A stretch of DNA of 64,000 bases, from assembly GCF_036053395.1 (NCBI RefSeq), contig NZ_CP107942.1, positions 6,280,501 to 6,344,500 of the forward strand, written 5' to 3'. The position numbers and the translations under genes are program-made. The notes beneath the pieces were generated by a model. The model saw only the letters and a program-made list of their open reading frames with translations. It was not told where the DNA came from and searched no databases. Positions 43,220 to 52,999 of the stretch are shown piece by piece. Within the stretch, counting starts at the first letter, position 1; every line of letters begins with the position of its first letter. Source of the stretch: Actinoplanes sp. NBC_00393. Lineage in GTDB: Bacteria; Actinomycetota; Actinomycetes; Mycobacteriales; Micromonosporaceae.

Positions 43220-43942
43220 TCAGTCTCCGGCGGTCACGTCGGCGATGATCACGGTGACGTTGTCCGGGCCGCCGCCGCGCAGAGCCAGGTCGACCAGGCG
43301 TTCCGCGCAGGCCTTCGGGTCCGGGATGCTGCGCATCTCCTGCTCGAGCACCGGGTCGGGGACCACACCGGTGAGGCCGTCGCTGCACAGCAGCCAGCGG
43401 TCGTTGAGCACCGGTTCGACGATCACGTACGCCGGGCTGACCGGCTCGCCCTGCAGGACCCGGGTGACGACCGCCCGGCGTGGGTGGCCGGCCGCCTCTT
43501 CCGGCTTGAGCAGGCCCTGGTCGATCAGCATCTGGACGTACGTGTCGTCCTTGGTGAGCTGGTTGAGCCGCCCGTCGCGCAGCAGGTACGCCCGGGAGTC
43601 CCCGACGTGTGCCATCGCTGCCCGCTCGCCGTTGAAGAGCACCGCGGTCAGCGTGGTGCCCATGCCGGCCAGCGAGGGGTCGGCCGCGACGCACTCGGCG
43701 ATCCGCCCGTTGGCCACTTCGAGCGCCTTGTGCAGCGCGTCCATCTGGTGCTCGGTGTCGATCGGGACGTCGAGCGAGACCATGGCTTCGATGGCGACCC
43801 GGCTGGCCAGGTCGCCGGCTGCCATCCCGCCCATGCCGTCCGCGACGACGATGAGCCGGTCACCGGCGTAGTGACAGTCCTCGTTGTTGCTCCGGACGTG
43901 TCCCTGATCGGTGACGCCCGCCCACCGGAGGTGCAAGGTCAT
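43220..43942 (-). CDS. PP2C-type serine/threonine phosphatase
   Basis: A 240-residue soluble PP2C phosphatase. Metal-site motifs are RSNNEDCHY (near 18), VADGMGGMAAGDLAS (near 35), MGTTLTAVLF, HVGDSRAYLLRDG, LLCSDGLTGVV and GGGPDNVTVII. It lacks the PstP membrane tail. It likely reverses a Ser/Thr kinase; none is in the window. ATG at 43942, though the frame stays open to a GTG at 44023 right after the upstream stop, giving 27 more residues. Third gene of the binding-protein locus. Confidence 0.9.
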   Translation of the reverse strand: MTLHLRWAGVTDQGHVRSNNEDCHYAGDRLIVVADGMGGMAAGDLASRVAIEAMVSLDVPIDTEHQMDALHKALEVANGRIAECVAADPSLAGMGTTLTAVLFNGERAAMAHVGDSRAYLLRDGRLNQLTKDDTYVQMLIDQGLLKPEEAAGHPRRAVVTRVLQGEPVSPAYVIVEPVLNDRWLLCSDGLTGVVPDPVLEQEMRSIPDPKACAERLVDLALRGGGPDNVTVIIADVTAGD

Positions 43943-44023
43943 GGCGTGCAGCCTGCCAGGTCGATGCTCGGCTGTCTGCACGTGGGAGGCGGCGCGTCGT
44001 CCATGTCGTTGGACAAAATACAC

Positions 44024-45058
44024 TCAATCCCGGTCGACTGGACGGCCGAGGCACCTCGGATCGATCTCGGTGACCTTCCGTGTCGGCGCGATCCACTGGA
44101 GTGCCGACGCTTCGACCGGCCATCCGCGGACCGCCACGGCGCTGTCCGGAGGGCGTACCGGCTCCGGGCAGAGGGTCTTGGAGCGGACCTCGCCGTTGGG
44201 GACGAAGGTGACTTCGCCGGTCGGTTCCAGCATGGTCGTGGACGTGTCGTCGACCGCGATGAGCTGGCCGCGGATCACCTCGACCGATTCGCCTTCCGCG
44301 GCCACCTCGATGGCACTGTTCGGCAGCACGGGCGCGCGCAGGAAGACCACACCCACCACGAACGGCAGAGCGAAGGCCGCGGCTACCGCCGGCCAGTGGG
44401 TGGCGATCCGGGCCCAGCGTTCTGGCACCGGGCCGGTGAGAAAAGGACCGATGAGCGGGGGTACGGCTAAAAGCGCCGCCGTGCTGTACTCGCCCGCCTC
44501 GACGGCCGCCACCACGCCCGGCCACACGAAGATCCAGATCAGCAGCCCGGTGAGCACCGGCACGCCGATCGTGATCCACCGCATCAGCCACTTCTCGCCC
44601 TGGACGCTCTGCACCGCGGTCAGCCCGAGGATCGCCACCACCAGCATCATGAGCAGCGGCAGCATGCGCAGCTGCCAGGTGAACGCGGCGATCCCGGCCG
44701 CGATCGCCACGACCCAGCCGGGCATCCGCAGCGCTGCCACCGCCAGGAACGAGGTCGCGGTCCGGTCCGGGACGCTGACCAGCAGGATGCCGCCGAGCAC
44801 CCGGACCACCAGGATCATCGCCGGGATGGTCCAGCTCAGCGTGATGAACAGTGCGCCGATCATGCCGAGCGGATTGATGTACTGGACCAGCAGCAGCATG
44901 GTCGGCAGGTCCTGGCGGCTCAGGTACCAGAGTCGAAGGACGAGGAGCAACAGCGGAAAACCGGGGAGTACGGCGAGCAGCCAGTTGAGTTCCGCCCGGT
45001 AACTCTGCCGGGGCAGCACCCGTTCCTTGCTCACGGCGCCGGTGTGGATCTCGCTCAT
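44024..45058 (-). CDS. Integral membrane protein, unknown
   Basis: A 344-residue protein with about eight membrane helices in residues 20-240 and a soluble C-terminal domain of about 100 residues containing two Cys (SKTLCPEPVRPP and IDPRCLG). No transporter signature is seen. The ATG at 45058 overlaps the stop of the binding-protein gene (ATGA), so the two products probably work together. Analogous in setting to the GlnX membrane protein that pairs with GlnH in mycobacteria, but the sequences were not compared. Confidence 0.78.
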   Translation of the reverse strand: MSEIHTGAVSKERVLPRQSYRAELNWLLAVLPGFPLLLLVLRLWYLSRQDLPTMLLLVQYINPLGMIGALFITLSWTIPAMILVVRVLGGILLVSVPDRTATSFLAVAALRMPGWVVAIAAGIAAFTWQLRMLPLLMMLVVAILGLTAVQSVQGEKWLMRWITIGVPVLTGLLIWIFVWPGVVAAVEAGEYSTAALLAVPPLIGPFLTGPVPERWARIATHWPAVAAAFALPFVVGVVFLRAPVLPNSAIEVAAEGESVEVIRGQLIAVDDTSTTMLEPTGEVTFVPNGEVRSKTLCPEPVRPPDSAVAVRGWPVEASALQWIAPTRKVTEIDPRCLGRPVDRD

Positions 45059-46251
45059 CCCAGCAGAGTCTCCCAAGGCAACTGACGCACGGCGGGCCGC
45101 TCGGCGCGGGGCTGTTGAGCGACCGCTATCGGGGTCTCGTCGTTGGCGTCGATCTCCACCTGGAAGTTGTCCAGCCACGCCTCCTCCCACCGTGCGTCCT
45201 CGGGATCGGTGTAGGACTGGTAGAGGGTGAGGTCGACGAGCGTCTTCAGCGCCGGGTTCTCCCCGACGTTGACGCCCCACCGCTCGGTCTTCTCCAGGCC
45301 CAGGTCCCAGTGGTGGTACTTGTCCGGGAACTTGTACTTGTACCCGGCCAGGATCGCGGCGTCGGTGCTCACCGCGTCGACGGTGCCCTTGTCCAGCTCG
45401 GCGAAGCACTCCCGGACCCGGTTCTTGCGGATCACTATGGCGTCCGCCCGGTCCAGCGCCGAACTGCTGGTCGAGGTGGAGAGCGTGCAGACCCGTTGGA
45501 AGGCCAGGTCCTCGAGGGCGGAGATCGGCTCGTCCTTCACCGTCACCACCGACTGCTCGGTGTAGAGGTACGGCGTGGAGAACCGGACGCCGGCGGCCTC
45601 GCGTTCCGCGGTGACGCTGTAACTGGCTATCACCAGTTGCACCGGCACCCGCTGGCCGGTGGCCGGGTCGGTGGCCTGCATCCGGGCCCGGTCCTCGCTC
45701 TCCAGGCCGTAGAAGCGCACGTCGTCGCGGCGGAACCCGAGATCCTCAGCGATCATGTACGCGATGTCGATGTCGAAACCGGACCAGCTCTTCGAGGCGG
45801 CGTCGTAGTAGGCCACCCCGTACTGGTCGTCCTTCACACCGACGGCCAGCTCGGTCCACTCGTCCACCCCGGCCTGGGCGCGCAGCTCAGCGACGGACGG
45901 CGGCCCGCCCACCAGCACCCGGCCCAGCGTCACCGCGAGGGTGAGCACCAGCAGCGCCCCCAGCCCGGCGAGCCGCCAGGCCTTGTACCGGTACTCCCCG
46001 TCGAGGATCGTCCGGTGCTCGATCTCGGAGATGACCTCCTCGATCGCGTCCTGCTCGGCGATGTCGCGGGAGGCGATCTCCTCGACCGTGACCGGCTCGG
46101 GTTCCGGCGGGCGGCGGCGCAGCCAGCCGAGTTCACCGTTCCACTGCCGCGGCCAGCGCCGGCTGCGCTCGTCCGTGGGTGGGCGCGACGGGTCCGGCGG
46201 TCCCTGCGCGGGCCAGACCACCTCGTCGTCTCCCGTGTCCCTGTCGCCCAT
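45055..46251 (-). CDS. Membrane-tethered solute-binding protein (SBP_bac_3)
   Basis: A 398-residue protein. Residues 1-90 are cytoplasmic and charged, a single membrane helix lies near 92-112 (LAGLGALLVLTLAVTLGRVL), and the rest is an extracellular amino-acid-type binding domain: VGVKDDQYGVAYYD, SGFDIDIAYMIAEDLGF, VIASYSVTAEREAAGVRFSTPYLYTEQSVV, VDAVSTDAAILAGY. No ABC permease or ATPase is adjacent, so it more likely senses than transports. ATG at 46251 with GAGGGAG. Asp/Gln-type ligand is a guess. Confidence 0.88.
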   Translation of the reverse strand: MGDRDTGDDEVVWPAQGPPDPSRPPTDERSRRWPRQWNGELGWLRRRPPEPEPVTVEEIASRDIAEQDAIEEVISEIEHRTILDGEYRYKAWRLAGLGALLVLTLAVTLGRVLVGGPPSVAELRAQAGVDEWTELAVGVKDDQYGVAYYDAASKSWSGFDIDIAYMIAEDLGFRRDDVRFYGLESEDRARMQATDPATGQRVPVQLVIASYSVTAEREAAGVRFSTPYLYTEQSVVTVKDEPISALEDLAFQRVCTLSTSTSSSALDRADAIVIRKNRVRECFAELDKGTVDAVSTDAAILAGYKYKFPDKYHHWDLGLEKTERWGVNVGENPALKTLVDLTLYQSYTDPEDARWEEAWLDNFQVEIDANDETPIAVAQQPRAERPAVRQLPWETLLG

Positions 46252-46298
46252 CGGCTCCCTCTGTCCGTCGCCTCAGGGAGTCATGGTGCACCAGGTCG

Positions 46299-46664
46299 TC
46301 AGGGAACGGGATCCCCGGTACCGAACGGGACACCCGGGCGGCATCGGGCGATCCGGGCCGCGGCCAGCCGCAGCCCGGTCCGCAGCCCGTGCCGCTCGAT
46401 CGCGTCCAGCGCGTACGCGCTGCAGGTCGGCGTGTAGCGACAGCGCGTGGGCAGGTGCGGGGAGACCCGGCGGTAGCCCCGGATCGCCCCGGTCACGGCC
46501 CGTTCGGCCCGGCCACTTCCGGGGGTACGCGCCAGCATCGCCGTGAACCGGAGCATCATGCTCAGTGAGAAACAGTCGCATCCCGGGATGTCGCAGTCAC
46601 AGGCCGGTACGTCGCACCAGTCCCGTTTCTTCTTCCGCTTCCGTTTCCGCTTCCAGACGCTCAT
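46299..46664 (-). CDS. yidD: YidD membrane insertion efficiency factor with Cys-rich N-terminus
   Basis: A 121-residue protein. The C-terminal part (about 45-115) has the YidD signature GAIRGYRRVSPHLPTRCRYTPTCSAYALDAIERHG, which aids YidC/SecY insertion at the inner membrane. The first 35 residues are Lys/Arg-rich then Cys-rich (DVPACDCDIPGCDCF). The start at 46664 has a weak ribosome-binding site; an ATG at 46559 would give a plain YidD. The coding bias of the N-terminal part favours the long form. Confidence 0.82.
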   Translation of the reverse strand: MSVWKRKRKRKKKRDWCDVPACDCDIPGCDCFSLSMMLRFTAMLARTPGSGRAERAVTGAIRGYRRVSPHLPTRCRYTPTCSAYALDAIERHGLRTGLRLAAARIARCRPGVPFGTGDPVP

Positions 46665-46692
46665 GGATCACATGATGGCCGACCGCGGAAAG

Positions 46693-48420
46693 TCAGCGGA
46701 CCGATACCACCGCAGCCGTCTCCGGCGGCAGCACCAGCCGATCCCGTTCCACGACCACGCCGGGCGCGGTGGCGAGCAGCACCGACCGGGGCAGCGCCCG
46801 GATGCTGACCGTCTGCGGTGTCCCGGCCAGGTTCGCCGCGACCACGTGCGAACCGCGGCGGATCACCACGTGCTGGTCGCCGTGCCAGACCTCGACCTCG
46901 GCGAGCCACGGGTCGGCCAGGTCCGGAACGCTGCGGCGCAACGCGATCAACTGCCGGTAGAACTCCAACATCGCGGAGTGGTCCGGCTTGGCCAGCTCGG
47001 ACCAGTCGAGCTTGGACCGCTCGAACGTGGCCGGGTCCTGCGGGTCGGGCACGTCGCCCTCGGCCCAACCGTGCCGGGCGAACTCGCGCCGCCGCCCGTT
47101 CTGCACGGCGGAGGCGAGGTCCGGTTCGGGGTGGCTGGTGAAGTACTGCCAGGGGCTGGTCGCCGCCCACTCCTCCCCCATGAACAGCATCGGCGTGAAC
47201 GGCGAGGTGAGCAGCAGGGTCGCGGCGACCTTGAGCAGACCGGGCGAGAGGGTGGCGGTGAGCCGGTCACCGATCGCCCGGTTGCCGATCTGGTCATGGT
47301 TCTGCAGGAAGGCGACGAAGCGGTGCCCGGGCACGCGCTGCCGGTCCACCGGGCGGCCGTGCCGCCGGCCACGGAAGCTGGACCAGGTGCCGGCGTGGAA
47401 GAAGGCGCCTTCCAGCACGGTCCGTAGGCAGTCCAGCGACCCGAAGTCCCCGTAGTAGCCCTGCCGCTCGCCGGTGAGGGTGGCGTGCAGGGCGTGGTGG
47501 ATGTCGTCGTCCCACTGCGCGTGCAGGCCGTATCCCCCGGCCTCGCGCGGGGTGATCAGACGGGGATCGTTGAGGTCGGACTCGGCGATCAGCGAGAGCG
47601 GCCGCCGCAGGTGGGTGGAGAGCGACTCGACCTCGACCGCCATCTGCTCCAGCAGGTGCACCGCGCCCTCGTCGTGCAGCGCGTGCACGGCGTCCAGCCG
47701 CAGGCCGTCGACGTGGTAGTCGCGCAGCCACATCAGCACGCTGTCGACGATGTAGCGGCGGACGCCCTCGGAATCCGGCCCGTCCAGGTTGAGCGAGCTG
47801 CCCCAGGTGTTGCTGCCGGTGCTCAGGTAGGGCGCGAACATCGGCGCATACGCGCCGGAGGGGCCGAAGTGGTTGTAGACCACGTCGAGCACCACGCCGA
47901 GGCCCTTGTGGTGGGCGGCGTCGACGAACCGCTTCAGCCCGTCGGGCCCGCCGTACGCCTCGTGCGGGGCGAACCAGCAGACCCCGTCGTAACCCCAGTT
48001 GTAGGTGCCGTTGAACGCGTTGACCGGCAGCAGCTCGACCAGGTCGACGCCGAGGTCGACCAGGTGGTCCAGCTTCTCGATCGCGGCGTCGAAGGTGCCC
48101 TCCGGCGTGAAGGTGCCGATGTGCAACTCGTACAGCACCGAGCCGGGCAACTGCCGGCCGGTCCAGGCCTGATCGGTCCAGTTGAAAGCGGAGTGGTCGT
48201 AGACCCGGCTGGGGCCGTGCACACCCTGCGGCTGCCAGGGCGACCGCGGGTCGGGCAACGGATCGTCCCGGTCCGGAAGGAGGAAACCGTAGTCGGCGCC
48301 CGGGTCGGAGGGGACGTCGAGACGCCACCAGCCGTTCGCACCGGACTCCATCTCGTAGTCACGGTCACCCAGACGCAGCTTCACCGGCTTCTCCGGCGCC
48401 CATACCTCGAAGATCGTCAT
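46693..48420 (-). CDS. treZ: Malto-oligosyltrehalose trehalohydrolase
   Basis: A 575-residue GH13 enzyme that releases trehalose from maltooligosyltrehalose. An N-terminal CBM48-like domain (FEVWAPEKPVKLRL) precedes the barrel with LGVDLVELLPVNAF, VVLDVVYNHFGP, VDGLRLDAVHAL (nucleophile Asp), LIAESDLNDPRL (acid Glu) and FLQNHDQIGNRA. ATG at 48420 overlaps the treY stop (ATGA). Last gene of treX-treY-treZ. Confidence 0.95.
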   Translation of the reverse strand: MTIFEVWAPEKPVKLRLGDRDYEMESGANGWWRLDVPSDPGADYGFLLPDRDDPLPDPRSPWQPQGVHGPSRVYDHSAFNWTDQAWTGRQLPGSVLYELHIGTFTPEGTFDAAIEKLDHLVDLGVDLVELLPVNAFNGTYNWGYDGVCWFAPHEAYGGPDGLKRFVDAAHHKGLGVVLDVVYNHFGPSGAYAPMFAPYLSTGSNTWGSSLNLDGPDSEGVRRYIVDSVLMWLRDYHVDGLRLDAVHALHDEGAVHLLEQMAVEVESLSTHLRRPLSLIAESDLNDPRLITPREAGGYGLHAQWDDDIHHALHATLTGERQGYYGDFGSLDCLRTVLEGAFFHAGTWSSFRGRRHGRPVDRQRVPGHRFVAFLQNHDQIGNRAIGDRLTATLSPGLLKVAATLLLTSPFTPMLFMGEEWAATSPWQYFTSHPEPDLASAVQNGRRREFARHGWAEGDVPDPQDPATFERSKLDWSELAKPDHSAMLEFYRQLIALRRSVPDLADPWLAEVEVWHGDQHVVIRRGSHVVAANLAGTPQTVSIRALPRSVLLATAPGVVVERDRLVLPPETAAVVSVR

Positions 48421-50684
48421 TCTTTCACCAGGAGAGCGACGGGATAGGTGTGCAGCAGCTCGGCCACCGACAGACGATTGCCACCGTAGCTGGTATTCGT
48501 GAACACTTCCGTCCAACTATGTCCGTCCAGTGACAGCGTGGTGTCGTGCCAGCCGCCGTGGCGTGACAATCCCACCGGCAGCCGGGTGGCGACCGCCACC
48601 ACGCCGCCGCGGTCGAAGGCGAGCACGTGCTCACCGACCCGCCCGTCGGCGAAGACCGGGCGGTATCCGCTGAACAGTTCCGGCCGTTGCCGGCGCAGGC
48701 GCAGCACCCGGCTGGTCACCAGCAACTTCGCCGCCCCGCTCTCGTCCACCGGCGGCAGCCAGCCGTCGTCGAGCCGGCCCAGCAGCTCGCGGCGGGCGGC
48801 GAAGTCGACCGGGCGGCGGTTGTCCGGGTCGACCAGCGAGTGGTCCCACAGTTCGGTGCCCTGGTAGACGTCGGGTACGCCGGGCATGGTGAGCTGCACC
48901 AGCTTCTGGCCGAGCGAGTTCGACCAGCCGGGCGGGGTGATCGAGGCGGCGAAATCGGACACCTCACGATGCAGGGCCGGGTCGTCGTAGATCTTGTCGA
49001 CCATCTGCTTCAGCGCCGTCTCGAACGACTCGTCCGGGCGCTGCCACGTCGTACCGCTCCCGGCTTCACGGGCGGCCTTCACCGCGTACGCCTGCAGTCG
49101 CTTCCGGGAGATCGGCCACGCGCCCACCGCGACCTGCCAGATCAGATGGGCCAGAGCCGGATCCGGGAGTGGAGCGAACCGGACCCACCGGCGCACCACC
49201 TCGGTCCAGTCGCCCGGCACCTCGGAGAGCACCGCGAGCCGGGCCCGCAGGTCCTCGCCGCGTTTGGTGTCGTGGGTGGCCAGCGAGGTCATCGATTCCG
49301 GCCAGTCGAGCTGGCGCTCCTCGGCCGTCTCGTGGAACTCGTCCGTGGTGACGCCGAACTTCGCCGGGTCGTTGCCGACCTCGTTGCGGGCGACGAACCG
49401 GGTCCAGCGGTAGAACGCGGTGTCCTCCACGCCCTTGGCCATCACCGCACCGGTGAACTGCTGGAACCGGATCGCCAGCTCGTCGCCGGGCAGGCGCAGC
49501 CGGGCGGTGAGCTGGTCCAGCGCGCTGATCAGTTGCGGACGGCGGCGCCCGGCCTCGGCGCGGGCCGCGGCCAGATGACGGGAGCCGAACGGCAGGTAGG
49601 AGCGGTAGACCGGGAAGCAGGCGGCCAGCTCGGCGAGCGCGCGGGGCGCGTCCTCGATCTCCGGCACCAGCCGGGCCAGGCGGGCGAGTTCGGCGGCGAG
49701 CAGCTCGGTCGCCGCCGCGTACTTGCACTCGTGGACCAGGTCCTGCCAGGAGGTGACGCCGCCGGTCAGGTGGTGGTCGAGGGTGTCGAAGAAGGCTTCC
49801 GTGCCGGAGTCCACGAAGACGCCGTTGACCTGGGCCATCGCGTCGTAACCGGTGGTGCCGGCGACCGGCCAGGCCGGCAGCCGCTCGCCCGGCTCGAGGA
49901 TCTTCTCCACCACCAGCCAGGCGTCCGGGGCGGCCTCGCGGAGCCGGGCGAAGTAGCCGCCGGGGTCGCGCAGCCCGTCCGGGTGATCGACCCGGATGCC
50001 CTGTGCGATGCCCTCGCGGTACCAGCGCAGGATCTCGGCGTGGGTGGCGTCGAAGACCTCGGGGTCCTCGACCCGCAGACCGGCCAGGTCGACGATCGCG
50101 AAGAACCGGCGGTAGTTCAGCTCCTTGTCGCCGCGGGTCCAGTTGACCAGCTCGTAGTGCTGCCGGTCGTGGATCTCCCGCGCGGTGCCCTCGCCGGTTC
50201 CGTCGGCGATCGGGAAACGCTTGTCGTAGTAGCGGAGTTCGCCGTCCTCGACCCGCAGCTCGTCCAGGGCGTCCGGGTCGTCGGCGAGCACCGGCAGCAA
50301 CAGCCGGCCGCGCGACCAGTCGATGTCGAACCAAGCCGATTTCTCTGATTTCTGGCCGTTTTTCAGGACGTCCCACCACGCCGGGTTCGCGTCCGGCACC
50401 GCCACCCCGGCGTGGTTCGGGACGATGTCGACCACCAGCCCCAGATCCGCGGCCTGCAGTGCCCGGCTCAGCGAGCGCAGTCCCTCGGACCCGCCCAGCG
50501 CCGGGTTCACCTGCGAATGATCCACCACGTCGTAGCCGTGTTCGGACCCTGGCGCCGCGGTGAGCAGCGGCGCGGAGTAGAGGTGGCTCACCCCGAGATC
50601 AGCCAGATAATCGGCTATCTCTGCGGTGGCCTGCAGCGGAAACTCGGGACGGATCTGGACTCGATAGGTACTGCTGGGGTGCAT
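48417..50684 (-). CDS. treY: Malto-oligosyltrehalose synthase
   Basis: A 755-residue GH13 transglycosylase that converts the reducing end of malto-oligosaccharides to alpha,alpha-1,1 trehalose. It has the start STYRVQIRPEFPLQATAEIADYLADLGVSHLY, LVVDIVPNHAGV, GIRVDHPDGLRDPGGY (catalytic Asp region), WLVVEKILEPGERLP (Glu) and TSLATHDTKRGED. ATG at 50684 overlaps the treX stop by one base (TGATG). Confidence 0.95.
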   Translation of the reverse strand: MHPSSTYRVQIRPEFPLQATAEIADYLADLGVSHLYSAPLLTAAPGSEHGYDVVDHSQVNPALGGSEGLRSLSRALQAADLGLVVDIVPNHAGVAVPDANPAWWDVLKNGQKSEKSAWFDIDWSRGRLLLPVLADDPDALDELRVEDGELRYYDKRFPIADGTGEGTAREIHDRQHYELVNWTRGDKELNYRRFFAIVDLAGLRVEDPEVFDATHAEILRWYREGIAQGIRVDHPDGLRDPGGYFARLREAAPDAWLVVEKILEPGERLPAWPVAGTTGYDAMAQVNGVFVDSGTEAFFDTLDHHLTGGVTSWQDLVHECKYAAATELLAAELARLARLVPEIEDAPRALAELAACFPVYRSYLPFGSRHLAAARAEAGRRRPQLISALDQLTARLRLPGDELAIRFQQFTGAVMAKGVEDTAFYRWTRFVARNEVGNDPAKFGVTTDEFHETAEERQLDWPESMTSLATHDTKRGEDLRARLAVLSEVPGDWTEVVRRWVRFAPLPDPALAHLIWQVAVGAWPISRKRLQAYAVKAAREAGSGTTWQRPDESFETALKQMVDKIYDDPALHREVSDFAASITPPGWSNSLGQKLVQLTMPGVPDVYQGTELWDHSLVDPDNRRPVDFAARRELLGRLDDGWLPPVDESGAAKLLVTSRVLRLRRQRPELFSGYRPVFADGRVGEHVLAFDRGGVVAVATRLPVGLSRHGGWHDTTLSLDGHSWTEVFTNTSYGGNRLSVAELLHTYPVALLVKE

Positions 50685-52795
50685 CACACCGTCCTGTCCA
50701 GCACGATGAGGGACCGGTCCGGCACCCAGATCTTGTGTCCGGCCTCCACGACGGACGGGCGATCCGGGGACGGATCTGCGGTTTCGATGACTCTTTCCCA
50801 CTTCTCCCCGTATTCAGCGGGAGGCGTGGTGAATTCGAGCGGCGCGTCGTGCGCGTTGAAGAAGAGCAGGAACGAGCTGTCCACGTGGCGCTGGCCGTAC
50901 TGGCCGCGCTCCCGGATGCCCTCGCCGTTGACGAAGAGCGCGACCGCCCGGCCGAAGTCGTTGCCCCAGTCGTCACCGGCCATCTGCCGGCCGTCCGGGG
51001 TGAACCACTCCAGGTCGGGCAGCGGGTCCCCGCCGCCGCGGGCGGTCACCGGCAGCCCGGTGAAGAAGCGGCGGCGCTGGAAGACCTGGTGCCGGTGCCG
51101 GAACGCGGTCAGCTTGCGGGCGAAGTCGAGCAGCTGCTCGTCGGCGTTCTCCCAGTCGATCCAGCTGAGCTCGTTGTCCTGGCAGTACGCGTTGTTGTTG
51201 CCCTGCTGGGTGCGGCCCATCTCGTCGCCGTGCGAGATCATCGGCACGCCCTGGCTGAGCATCAGCGTGGCCAGGAAGTTGCGCCGTTGCCGGGCCCGCA
51301 GCGCCAGCACCTTCTCGTCGGTGGCCGGGCCCTCGATGCCGCAGTTCCAGGACCGGTTGTGGCCCTCGCCGTCCCGGTTCTCCTCGCCGTTCGCCTCGTT
51401 GTGCTTGTCGTTGTACGACACCAGGTCGTTGAGCGTGAACCCGTCGTGCGCCGTGACGAAGTTGATCGAGTGGAACGGCTTGCGGCCGTCGTCCTGGTAG
51501 AGGTCGGCCGAGCCGGTGATCCGGGACGCGAACTCGGCCAGGGTGGCCGGCTCGCCCCGCCAGAAGTCCCGGACGGTGTCGCGGTACTTGCCGTTCCACT
51601 CGGTCCAGTTCGGCGGGAAGTTGCCGACCTGATAGCCGCCGGGGCCGACGTCCCACGGCTCGGCGATCAGCTTGACCTGGCCGACCACCGGGTCCTGCTG
51701 GACCACCTCGAAGAACGTGGAGAGCCGGTCCACGTCGTAGAACTCGCGGGCCAGGGTCGAGGCGAGGTCGAAGCGGAAGCCGTCGACGTGCATCTCGGTC
51801 ACCCAGTAGCGCAGCGAGTCCATGATCAGCTGGAGGCTCTGCGGGCTGCGCACGTTGAGGCTGTTACCCGTACCCGTGTAGTCCATGTAGAACTGCGGTT
51901 GATCGTCGACGAGCCGGTAGTAGGTCCGGTTGTCGATGCCCTTCAGGCTGAGTGTCGGCCCCAGATGATTGCCCTCCGCGGTGTGGTTGTAGACCACATC
52001 GAGGATGACCTCCATCCCGGCCGCGTGCAGCGCCTTCACCATGCCGCGGAACTCCTGGGTCTGCTGGCCCAGCGAGCCCATCGCCGAATACCCGTGGTAC
52101 GGCGCGAAGAAGCCCAGCGTGTTGTAACCCCAGTAGTTGCGCAGCCGCAGGTCGTGCAGGCGGTTGTCGTGGACGAACTGGTGCACCGGCATCAGCTCGA
52201 CCGCGGTCACGCCGAGGCTCTTCAGGTGCTCGATGATCGCCGGGTGCCCGATCGCCGAGTAGGTGCCGCGCATGTCCCGCGGAATCTCCGGGTGCCGCTG
52301 GGTGAGGCCCTTCACGTGGGTCTCGTAGATCACCGAGTGGTGGTACGGGATGTCCGGGCGGCGGTCGTTGCCCCAGTCGAAGTACGGGTTCACCACGACG
52401 CCCTTGGGCATGTACGGCGCCGAGTCCAGATCCGACATCTGGTCCGGGTTCGCGAAGTCGTAGGCGTACAGCGAGGGGTGCCAGTCGATGTCCGAGTCGA
52501 CCGCCCGCGCGTATGGGTCGAGCAGCAGCTTGTGCGGGTTGCACCGCAGTCCCCGGTGCGGCTCGTACGGGCCGTAGACGCGGTAGCCGTACCGCTGGCC
52601 CGGCTCCACCCCCGGCAGGTACGCGTGCCAGACGAACGCGTCCTGCTCGTGGAGCTGCACCTTCCGCTCGTTGCCGGAGGGGTCGAACAGGCAGAGCTCG
52701 ACCGCCTCGGCCACCTCGGAGAAGATCGCGAAGTTCGTGCCCGTCCCGTCGTACGTGGCACCCAACGGGTACCGGTGACCAGGCCAGACCTGCAT
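50684..52795 (-). CDS. treX: Glycogen debranching enzyme GlgX/TreX
   Basis: A 703-residue GH13 isoamylase-type enzyme that hydrolyses alpha-1,6 branches of glycogen for TreY/TreZ. Features: CBM48 N-terminus GATYDGTGTNFAIFSEVAEAVELCLF, MEVILDVVYNHTAEGN, VDGFRFDLASTLA (Asp), KLIAEPWDVGPGGYQVG (Glu) and NFVTAHDGFTLNDLVSYNDKHNEANGEENRDG. The ATG at 52795 has GGGAGC; an upstream ATG at 52855 would add 20 residues. First gene of the operon. Confidence 0.95.
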   Translation of the reverse strand: MQVWPGHRYPLGATYDGTGTNFAIFSEVAEAVELCLFDPSGNERKVQLHEQDAFVWHAYLPGVEPGQRYGYRVYGPYEPHRGLRCNPHKLLLDPYARAVDSDIDWHPSLYAYDFANPDQMSDLDSAPYMPKGVVVNPYFDWGNDRRPDIPYHHSVIYETHVKGLTQRHPEIPRDMRGTYSAIGHPAIIEHLKSLGVTAVELMPVHQFVHDNRLHDLRLRNYWGYNTLGFFAPYHGYSAMGSLGQQTQEFRGMVKALHAAGMEVILDVVYNHTAEGNHLGPTLSLKGIDNRTYYRLVDDQPQFYMDYTGTGNSLNVRSPQSLQLIMDSLRYWVTEMHVDGFRFDLASTLAREFYDVDRLSTFFEVVQQDPVVGQVKLIAEPWDVGPGGYQVGNFPPNWTEWNGKYRDTVRDFWRGEPATLAEFASRITGSADLYQDDGRKPFHSINFVTAHDGFTLNDLVSYNDKHNEANGEENRDGEGHNRSWNCGIEGPATDEKVLALRARQRRNFLATLMLSQGVPMISHGDEMGRTQQGNNNAYCQDNELSWIDWENADEQLLDFARKLTAFRHRHQVFQRRRFFTGLPVTARGGGDPLPDLEWFTPDGRQMAGDDWGNDFGRAVALFVNGEGIRERGQYGQRHVDSSFLLFFNAHDAPLEFTTPPAEYGEKWERVIETADPSPDRPSVVEAGHKIWVPDRSLIVLDRTV

Positions 52796-52999
52796 GTCGT
52801 GCTCCCACCCCTCGGCCGTCACTGCGATCGCGGCCGGCGGCGACGGTATGCCCATCAGAGGGACCGGCTAACCCTGCGCGGCCGCGTCAGCGGTCATTCT
52901 CTCGGACCTGACTGCTGACGTCGGCCCGACTGTCCGGTTAGCCGCTGATATCTCCCCGTCCGGGGGTTTGATGTGTCGCAAATTGAGCATTGAGGCACC

